From: a virus
IMG/VR virus record: IMGVR_UViG_3300030060_007040
Span: 10,940-37,336 of that record
Length of the DNA: 26,397 nt
Reading direction: 5' to 3' (one strand)
The notes under the pieces are model-generated. The model was not told the DNA's origin. It saw only the letters and a list, made by a program, of their open reading frames with translations, and did no database searches. Shown here piece after piece: positions 15,901-23,900 of the stretch. The position numbers were made by a program, and so were the translations under genes. The number at the start of each line of letters is the position of its first letter. The first letter of the stretch is position 1.

Positions 15901-17175
15901 GGAACAGTCGCAGGAAACGACGGTCAAGGCGATAAATTAATAGTAGAAAATCCAATACCAGCCATTCCAACTGATTTAGAAGGGTTTATTGATTTAGATA
16001 ATCATATTAAAGTGTTTAACTTAAACAGAGCGGTAGACGTAAAGGAGATTGTGGTTCTCTCTGCCCCAGACGATTTTACGTATGAACAATACAGAAATGG
16101 CACAAGAGGCGATATAGATGTTAAAAGGATAAGCGCCGATGTTGATGTTATAGAAATCAACCCAAGCTGGACCACCCAAACTGCTGGCGGTGAAACTGTA
16201 GACGCTTTTTTCATGGTGGCGTATGTTGACCAGTTTGACTTAGACGTTGAAGCTTTGGCTATAGCAAATGGTGATACATTTGATTTAACTAAAAAACTTA
16301 ACGGTAGGTTTTCTGCTCCTTCGGATGGATTTAACTCTCAAAAGATTGAGAAAGTAACTCAAGACACAATAGACCTTCTCGGTGAAGGTTGGAAAGCTTG
16401 GATTCAAATAGACGTTGATGGTAAGTGGTATGGCAGAAATATTAAATGTGTTGAAGATGTAACAGATCAATACTCTGATTACGCTGGTTATATACCATTT
16501 TACTGTACATTTAAAGCTCCTGTTTTTAAATTTGAAAACGTAGCTGGTTTTACATTTGACAGGCTACGATTTACTGCTGGATGTGGTTATTTCTGGGATG
16601 AAGATTTACCCACTTACCCATCAAACATTGCAACTAAAGATATATCTCCCGTGGGAGGGCATACCAATAATAATCAAAGCTTTACAACCACAAATGACAC
16701 TGTAGAGCCGAATAGGACAATTACCGCCACCAAAGGCTTTAAACGTTATAGGGTTCACTTTGAAAAACCAAAAGGAAATCCATACTGGGTTGTTGGTCAA
16801 AATGTCAACAACGAGCCATATTATAGCGACGATTTCTTAACGAACATTAATGCGTTCTTTACGCCAGAAAGCACGGTATCACCAGCTTACGCTCAAGATT
16901 TTAAAGCTGGAGCAATTAAAGCTAAAACTAAAGCCACCACAATGAACGAGTTTAATAACAAAACTTTGCAAATTGGCTCAAGTGACGCTTACTTTAATTT
17001 CCATCCTGCGGGCTTTGTCCAAGGCTTTGGCGGGCTACCTAAAACTTCTCAGTATTTTGATATTCACATGGGCCACCTAGCAGATAAGAGCTATTTATCT
17101 AGAGCTATGTTCTTTGTGATGTCAACCACGGAAGAGACCAAAGGCCAAAAGAGCGCGGGCGATCCACAATGCTAA
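12931..17175 (+). CDS. J: Tail tip host-specificity protein, lambda gpJ-like
   Basis: 1414 aa, somewhat longer than lambda gpJ (1132). Residues about 22-80 hold the gpJ opening (TGYVVDLLCEGEISGLVHQD then an 'IYWNKTPIFD' turn). The central hub region has SKSQAQRLGRWILSTEANET and TCGQEGAILRPGDVFSVSDS (about 515-560), the conserved phage-tail hub core. Residues about 751-858 look like a fibronectin type III domain (VPSSPTSVGP start, NGTYYIRAYAYNSLGES end), followed by a GGVTPVRDVRI linker and a second Ig-like region. The C-terminal third (about 960-1414) has no recognisable family; it includes aromatic-rich stretches (RLRFTAGCGYFWDEDLPTYP) and presumably carries receptor contacts. gpJ forms the trimeric tip that binds the host receptor. 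ATG 12931 is coupled to the gpI stop (TAATG). Confidence 0.88.
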   Translation: MATDKVQGIYFEDSGIRYMSNTTGYVVDLLCEGEISGLVHQDYKDNGSNSIGTIGYTAGVTTVNYSSNPDNGELASIYWNKTPIFDKDSQKFNYSNIDLVTSQKTVAEQGLSSRRLVQVNEKLRGLERKTGDTIEFVKYHRYYTIRNKYCNKAIINLRVNSLGTLDKNPGTTNQPNETYGQLLDSDVTVNIDYRAKYALGADIQYSHGGKVEIEGSLTSPYAKSFELDLPLNTAKDSQGRGDFIGWEIRIYKNKEEPTTPDVRNEVVVDNIVEEIEDTFVYPKSHVIKNTFDAENFSQIPERAYDMRLLKVKIPSNYDPITRTYAGNWDGQFSTESHANGKGKYWTDNPAWCFYDLITNKRYGLGRYVDTSTLDKWTLYEIARYCDELVEDYDNGLEPRFSCNILIQSRSDAYQVLNDMASIFRGIVYYNGGSLFAVQDSLKEPVFQFNNTSVENGEFKYSSTSAKVRHTVAIVRYNDRNNKFEPAVEYVEDIDAIRKYGIKEKEISAFGCTSKSQAQRLGRWILSTEANETETVSFTCGQEGAILRPGDVFSVSDSNRSMTRRGGRIRALERTSDSSFKIAIDSQLKGGKSWDGNKFVTNENLDSKIEYQLTVSTPSFYYDTSQVNLNNSSEIDLIRNKQVQTFDISPNTVAYHSDSGVSVITVSGNLNETAYTTSGFSGEALWSIATTGVNNDADTFFEKLAQEQEYRVINLSERDKGKYEVSAAEYARAKYAEIDQATKPVNSVNFQVPSSPTSVGPTTIVPTKIDGAPNTKLVTFTIGQSADHDTSVSYYQAYIKKGSYPTESDYDSTVKVYSLNNLTANFIPASNGTYYIRAYAYNSLGESNGSHGSAQNTTTVGGVTPVRDVRITHLSLFDDLLGGAQGDTSDPTTPGSIDQFDDSTAQFKWQTSVPQFQGANIAVDFQYKVEVYDDTSLSNNVRTVNNYKPDDAEFSRTTFDYTLANNYEDHGNNYDNISRLISLQVFPVDAAGTVAGNDGQGDKLIVENPIPAIPTDLEGFIDLDNHIKVFNLNRAVDVKEIVVLSAPDDFTYEQYRNGTRGDIDVKRISADVDVIEINPSWTTQTAGGETVDAFFMVAYVDQFDLDVEALAIANGDTFDLTKKLNGRFSAPSDGFNSQKIEKVTQDTIDLLGEGWKAWIQIDVDGKWYGRNIKCVEDVTDQYSDYAGYIPFYCTFKAPVFKFENVAGFTFDRLRFTAGCGYFWDEDLPTYPSNIATKDISPVGGHTNNNQSFTTTNDTVEPNRTITATKGFKRYRVHFEKPKGNPYWVVGQNVNNEPYYSDDFLTNINAFFTPESTVSPAYAQDFKAGAIKAKTKATTMNEFNNKTLQIGSSDAYFNFHPAGFVQGFGGLPKTSQYFDIHMGHLADKSYLSRAMFFVMSTTEETKGQKSAGDPQC

Positions 17176-17176
17176 A

Positions 17177-17929
17177 ATGAACAATAATAATCTCATAGTT
17201 TTTTTAAATGATGGCACAAAGATTGTGTTAACTTTTCCTATTGAAACTTCCGAGCAAAAAGCTTTAAAAGATTTTGAGGCTATGCGACCAGAGGCCAAGG
17301 GGCAAGTTAAAAAATATTTCTTTATTGAAGATGACAGCGTTTCTCCTGAAGTTTACAAAAATCATTACAAATTAGACTCAGAAAACAAGCTTACAATGAA
17401 CATGAGGAACGCTTTCGCAGAGAAAGCTGTAGAAGAAATAAGAAAACGCCGCGACTTTTTTATTTCTAATCTAGACGTACCGTTTTTCAGGGCTCTAGAA
17501 GAAGATGATGGTCTATTAAAACAGCACATAACAAAACTAAAAAACTTTTTACGAGACTTACCCAATAATTTAAGGCTTGACGAAATTGAGGAAGATGAAG
17601 ACGTGTTATTGTATAATCCATTTGGTAACATTTTTAATCTTGATATCGTAGAACAAGGAGAAGGGTATACCACCCCTCCAAAAGTAATTATTGACGAACC
17701 TAAAGGGTCGTATTACGGCTTTCAAGCTAAAGCTGTTGCCTTTATTGAGGACGGTAAAGTTGTTAGGGTTGAAATGACCGACTTCGGCTGTGGCTACGAT
17801 TTTGCCCCAAACGTTAGTATCGAAGCTCCTGAAAATGGAAAACCAGCCGTGATTGCTAATGGCTGGCCTCAAAACGTAGTTTTATCTGATAAAGATATTT
17901 TATCTAATACTGAGTCTATTTATTCTTAA
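17177..17929 (+). CDS. Tail accessory protein: chaperone-like N-terminus plus GxGYxxxP repeat domain
   Basis: 250 aa, last gene of the tip operon, one base after the gpJ stop. Residues about 78-135 are a charged helical region, 'FAEKAVEEIRKRRDFFISNL' then DVPFFRALEEDD and 'ITKLKNFLRDLPNNL'. Its rhythm (R--RD--L--lDvpf--A, then K--LRD-P-N) resembles phage tail assembly chaperone segments (PF16778-like). An acidic linker DEIEEDEDV follows. Residues 158-218 carry two related units, GEGYTTPPKVIIDEP (161-175) and GCGYDFAPNVSIEAP (204-218), flanking an AKAVAFIEDGKVVRVEMTDF strand pair. 'G-GY--aP-V-i' repeats are common in phage fibres and form beta structure. It may help assemble or cap the gpJ fibre. 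The stop overlaps the convergent tape-measure stop within the same four bases TTAA. Confidence 0.6.
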   Translation: MNNNNLIVFLNDGTKIVLTFPIETSEQKALKDFEAMRPEAKGQVKKYFFIEDDSVSPEVYKNHYKLDSENKLTMNMRNAFAEKAVEEIRKRRDFFISNLDVPFFRALEEDDGLLKQHITKLKNFLRDLPNNLRLDEIEEDEDVLLYNPFGNIFNLDIVEQGEGYTTPPKVIIDEPKGSYYGFQAKAVAFIEDGKVVRVEMTDFGCGYDFAPNVSIEAPENGKPAVIANGWPQNVVLSDKDILSNTESIYS

Positions 17930-20900
17930 ACACTACCTGGTGTTCCATAAAGCATTCCGCCTGGCCTCTTTTGTTCCGCGAGAACTCCGATAACCGCGCC
18001 TCTGACTCTTTCTGCTAGCTGCTTGGTTTCTTCTTGTGAGGCGGCATTGGTGTTTCTTGAACCGTCTTGATTGGTTTGGGTTGTTACAGCGCCATTATTT
18101 TCAACATTCACAGAGATGCTGATGTTGTTTGTGGTGCTCCCTAACTCAACGCCTCCTGCGTTAGATTTATTACCTTGGAATTCAGTGGTGGGTCTTGCGC
18201 CAGTCACAGGCGCTACATATCCACCCTTGTTGAACGCTGAGATTCTACCTCTGTTTAAGTTCTCAAAGAAGTTGAGTCCGTATTTATCTACGATACCCTT
18301 TCTGACCACGTACTCACCACCAGTGAGCAACGCTGGGATATCATCTTCTTTATTCTGACCGCCCTTGGCAAAGCCTTTAAGCCCGCCAGCAAACAATAGT
18401 GCTCCAGCGCCGAACAAGAAACTTCTTCTTCTGTTGGATTTTTGGTCTTGAAATTCTTGTAGCTCTTTTTGTTTTTCGGCGTAGTAATCTAAGCGATCTT
18501 TTTGGTAGTCAAAGAATTGGTCTGCTTTTTCAAATTTGTATTTGTTTTGTGGGTTGTTTTCGTCGTTCAAAGCTAACGTGCTGAGTCTTGGGTCTGCGAC
18601 AAACCTACCTTGATCTGGGCGCTTGGTTTCGTTGTAGATAAAGCTATTTTTTAGTTTGAGCTTTGATGATCCGCCGCCGATTTCTACAGTTGAACGCTTG
18701 AAAATGTCTGGGTCAATAAAAGGACCAACCTCTGGGTAAGCGTTTACAGCGTTTTGAATATTCTTGATTCTTTGCTCGTTGAGAGGCTTGCCAAAGTCTA
18801 GCCTGAATCCTACTCTGTTTGCTAAAACTTGTTGCCCAGTGTCTCTACCGAGCCAGTCTTTTTTGGTGTCTCCAGTTGATTCTTTGTAGCCAAACGCTTC
18901 AATACCCGCTCTTTGCAGGGCTGACTGACGCTTTTGTCTTTCAGCTTGAATCGCGGCCATGTTTCTTGCTTTGCCGCTAAATATTCTGTCTGCGCTTTCT
19001 TTGGTAAGCTTAGTGTTATCAATCATTCCTCCCTTGTTAGCTGCTACAACCTTAGCAGAGTTTAAAGAGTCGAAAAAGTCTTTGCCGTATTCGTTTACAG
19101 TTTTCCTGCGAATCACGTATTCGCCGCGACTCAGGTAAGCTGGCACGTCGTCTTTTACGCCAGAACCACCTTTTACAATACCACCGCTGTTATAACCCTT
19201 AACGAGACCACCTTTGTTGAATCCCAAGAAACTAAAGGCTGTGTTGGTGGCCATGTCCAAAGACTTATCAAGCATTTTGTCAGCCATGTTTGCCATCATA
19301 TCGCTAAAGGCGTCTTTGAGCTTTTTAGTTCCTCTGATAGCTTCACCAAAAGCGTCTGCGGCCCCACTCTTGAAATCTCTACCAAAATCACGACCCATTT
19401 GGTCCATGTCTTTTGCGAAGTCTTGCTGGGTAAAGGTAAACTCAGAACGGATAGAGTCTATAAAGTTTGTGAAACCATAAGCGCCCGTTTCAAGCATTTC
19501 TTGATTGAGTTGGTTTACTTTTTCTCTGAGTTGATCTGTGGTGATTAAGCCTTTTTCTTCGGCTTCGATAAGAGCTTCTCTTTTATTTTTTTGCTCTTTG
19601 ATAAGTGCGTTTCTAGCGTCATTTACATCAGCAGCTATAGTTTCATCTGTTCCAGTTAAATCAAGCGTGCCATCTCCTTGAGCGGCTCTTTGTATTATAC
19701 TATCAACACGCCTTCTGTTGTCGTCTACTGCCATAGTAGCGCTAACCATACCGTTTTTTACCATCTCCAAAGTACGTGCGAATTGCTCTGCCTCTTCTGC
19801 TCTCTTTTCAAGTTCTAATTTTTCAAAAGTTTCTGAGGTTAAACCCGTAGTACCTTCTCTAGCTTCTTTTATTCTTTTATCTAACTCTGTGGTAACATCG
19901 CTTAATGTTCTAAGACCATCAGCGTTCTTTAAAACAACGTTTGTTGTTTCGTCTGAAATTTCTTGTAAAACGTCTTTTAATTTAGGGCTTACTTCTGTAG
20001 CAGCATCTAATACTTCTTTGAGGCTTAAACCTGGGCTAGCTGCTTTAAGTTGTCGGGCTACCGCTATGGCGTCTCCACCCGCTTCGTCTATCATTTCTTC
20101 TAAGGATTTTCCAAATTCGGAAAAAGAAACTTGCTCAAATCCCGCGTTTTGCATAGCCGCAGTTGCCGCTGTGTTTTGCGCTGCTCTAATTCCTTGTAAT
20201 CTAGCTCCTAATCTTGCGCCTCTGTCAGCGTTTGCTTGTGTTGGCGCAATCAAGCCAGTTAAAGCTGTTCCGAAGGATGAAACCTGATTCTTAGCAATTT
20301 CTCTTGGGTCGCCAAAAGTAGTTGTCCCACCCACAGCCAAATCTCTACTAGCCAAAGTGGCGGCTCTTCTTGCTGCGTTTAAGTTTTCAGTTTTTTGAAA
20401 TTCAATCAATTGGGTAAGTTTTTCGCTACTTAATATATTGCCTTTCATGGCTTCCATTTGTAGCTCAGTTTCTAACTTTAACTGACGAATTAATTCAGCA
20501 CGATTTTCTTCTAGCTGTCTGTATTCAATAGTTGAGTCTATACCTCTTTTTAGATTTTCATTAGCTTCTACTTGAGCTTGAGCTTCTACTGCTTTTAGCA
20601 TAACCATTTGAAGCTCTGGAGAATCACTTGGCATACTTTCTAAAGCATCAATAATTTCTTGCTGTTTTAGGTTGTCTGAGTCTAAAAGTTCTTTTTGTTC
20701 AAGTAATTGTTTAACGCTTTTATTTCTCAACTCAAACAACTGCTTAGACACTTGATCAGGCTTGGTAGCTACTTCTTGAAATCTGCTTTTTCTAGTTGTG
20801 GGTGCAATTCCTGCTGTAGAATCGAAGGATATACTACTTATTGTTCCTTTAACAGCTTCCGCTCTGGGGTCTGGATCAACTGTTGTACGATTTTGATTTT

Positions 20901-23900
20901 GTTGGAATTTTTTAGCTGCTTGTTTTTCTTTTTGTGAAAAATCTTGTATGATATTACCCTTACTGTCTCTGGGTGCTTGTTCGCCCAAGCTTTCCACGTA
21001 AGCTCTTCTGCTGGCAAGACTTTCTCCAGTTACTGACTCTACATTAGAAGCCGCCTCCCTAAAAGAATTGGTGGTTCTGTCAAAGACCATATTTAGTTGT
21101 TTTGCTAAAGCTATGTTGTTTTGGACTATTTTATTATAATTATTTTTTGCTAAATCGTCTTGTCGTAATTGTCTGCTAGCGTTTTCAGAGTCTGTAGTAG
21201 CCGCAAGAAGGCGATCACCTCTTGGTAGAACGCCAACGCCGTGTTGAGCAGCAGCGAAACCTTCTTTGGTCATCATTCTTTGTATGTTTTGTTGAATGAC
21301 GTTTGCAGATAAACCAGTTACTCTCATCAAAGAGTTAAAATTTTCTTTCTCCACTTGACGAAAGCTTTTTCCGCCGTCCTGACCAAATCGGCGGTCTTGC
21401 TCTTGAGTTCTTGGTCTTCCTTTTTCCACCGCATTCAGAAATTTATTAAAGTCAATTCTTTCACTGGCCATAGTCCTCATCATCTCAAAAACAGTGTCTC
21501 TGTCTGGGCCGTATTCATTAAAAGCTCCTCCACCAAAATGATCCATTGACATCTTGCCCGCCTTTTGTGTGATAATGCTGCCACCACCCGCTCTTTTTTC
21601 TAACTCTTGTCTTTGTTGTTCTAGCAATATTCTGCTTTGAGCGTCTGCGGCTTTTCTTCCTGCTTCTCTGCCCGCCGTTCTGTCTTCCATCTTTCCGATG
21701 ATTTCTTGAATTTCTCCGAATCTACTCTTAAAAGCGTCAAAACTAACAGTTAAAGACCTATCTAATTGTCTAAATCCTGACGCGTTTGTTTGACCTATTG
21801 CTTTTCCTACTTCTACGGTATTTTGACCAGCTATTACCGCGTTTTGCGTGTTAGCATCAAGATGATGAAGCCCATTCATTCTTAGGGCATCGCTAAATGA
21901 GTCTCTATTTTTATTCGCAATATCACTTGCTTGACTTATTATTAAATTATTTAATATAGCGCTATTCTTTCTGATAGCATTTACGGAATCTGGTAGCTCA
22001 GACAATTTTAGTTGGCTTGCGAGTTGTTCAACTGCTATTTGATCTGTATCAAAAGAACTTGGGTCAACTTGCACCCTTCCTCCGCTCATAATATTTGTTA
22101 GTATTGCAGATCGATCAAATTGCCTTGATAAATCTTGAGACCTACCTGTAATAGCTGGACCCAATAGCGGAGCTAAACCTTGGGCTCCCAAATTTCTGAC
22201 TGAATCTAAATTTAAATTGTTTAGCAGATTGTCTAGTAGGCTTGCGTTTGCTCTTCCTAAGTCTACTACGCTTTTTGAAAAAGAAGCAGTAATCGCCAAC
22301 TCCAAAGTATCGCCAAGTTTATCAATATTACTTGATAAATCAGAATTTTTAGAGCTACGAAGGAAATCACCAGCGCCTCCTGCCGTGGCGATTCTGTTTT
22401 GTAGTTTAGCAGACTCTTGAGCCCAATAAGCTTGCTGTTCTTCGATTTTTAATTGATGCTGTTGTTGTTGGATTATTTGTCCTAATTTGTTTGTTGTAGC
22501 TTCTTTGTTTGCTAAAATACTTTCATTTAAAACAGCAGTTAAGGCGCTCGCCTGCTCTCTTGTGTATTGAGCACTTATTAATGCGGCTTTAATATCTTGG
22601 CTAACTGTATTGAGTGCGTCAAGTTTTTTGGGGTTGTTAGCAAAAGCTGCAAAAGCTTTCTCCATTACGGGAGTCAAAGCATTTAACGCTCTACTATCTC
22701 TTTGTAATTGGGATAGTAATTCCCTGCTTTGCCCTTGCCCTAAATTAGTTGAAGCTTGTTCAATTTTTCTAGCAGAATCTTGGAACTGCTGGCTTGTTAT
22801 ATTTAACGCATTTGCAGCCCCTTCGGAGATAGCTCTACGTAATTCTTTAATTGAATTCGCTCTAATTTCAAATTGTCTTTCGCTAGCGTCACTTCTAGCT
22901 TGCTCAACATTAGTCAAGAAAGGTTGGTTTAATTTTCTAGCCCCCTGAAAAGCTCCTGTTGCTAAGTCAAGCTGAAAGTCTTTTATATTGTCATTAAAAC
23001 TGCTGATACTTTTTACATTTTCAAGAACTCTTTGCGCTGTTTTGGCTAAAGATGCTTGCAAGGATTGTAATTGATTATTTAAATCTTTGGCTGTTTTTTG
23101 ATAAGCTTTTTCTACTTTTTGTCTTTTTTCTAAATCGGCTGTAACTTGCGCAGCGTCTTTTGCTGATGATTTAATATCAACAAATAATTCATCTATGATT
23201 TTAAAAATTTCTTCTTGATCATCCAAGCTTTGGCTTAACACGGATTGTGCGAAATCGTCTCCAAAAAACTCTCGAAAGTCTCTACCTGAAAGGTCAATAT
23301 TTCTTCCTTGTTCTAAAGCTTCAGCTAAACCGCCTCGATCTAAAGTTGAACCTACAATACCTCTCGCTGCTGTGAGTGCTTTTTCTCCTTCGGCGTTATC
23401 TTCAAAAATTGTAGTATCTTCAAACCCAAGCAGCTTAGTAAATAAACCTCCTCCAGCACCCAAATCCGCTTGCAAGTTAAGTATGTCTTGCGCCCCTTTA
23501 AGAGCAGCTTGCTGTCTTTGTAGGTCTAAGCTTATCTCACCAAAGGCTTCTCTTATTTTGTCTGCGTCACCAGCGGCAGCTTTTATCTTATTTCTAAATT
23601 CAGCAGGCGCGTCACTAAGAGCTTTTGTTAGATTGGTTTGAATTTTTTGTATGTCACCTGCGTTAGTGTTTAATGGGTCATCAAAAGCGGCTTTGAGCTT
23701 GTCAAAGCTTTCCATAAACTGCTGACCGCTTTGCTGTAGTCTATTAAATTGTTGCCCCACGTTTTCTAATTCTTTGCCAATTTTATCGGCTTCTTTTTTG
23801 ATGTCTGCTTTGGCCATCGCTTTGCCCATGCTATCGACGGCAAATGCAACTGCGCCAACTGCCGCGATTGGGCCTGCAAATGCTGCTGCTCCTTGCACTG

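Noticed and set aside
9801-17929. Phase-variable invertible segment
   Set aside because: No inverted repeats longer than a few bases were found at the two ends and there is no invertase gene in the window; only a six-base ACACTA match, in direct orientation, was noted.
17880-17945. Intrinsic terminator at the convergence with the tape measure
   Set aside because: Only a 6-bp AT stem (GATAAA/TTTATC at 17888-17904) without GC content or a proper T-run, lying inside the coding sequence.
19718-20287. 189-codon plus-strand frame opposite the tape measure, plus other antisense frames of 90-146 codons nearby
   Set aside because: Codon bias of the long tape-measure gene leaves antisense frames open. 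They have Ser/Leu-rich shadow composition and no domain pattern.
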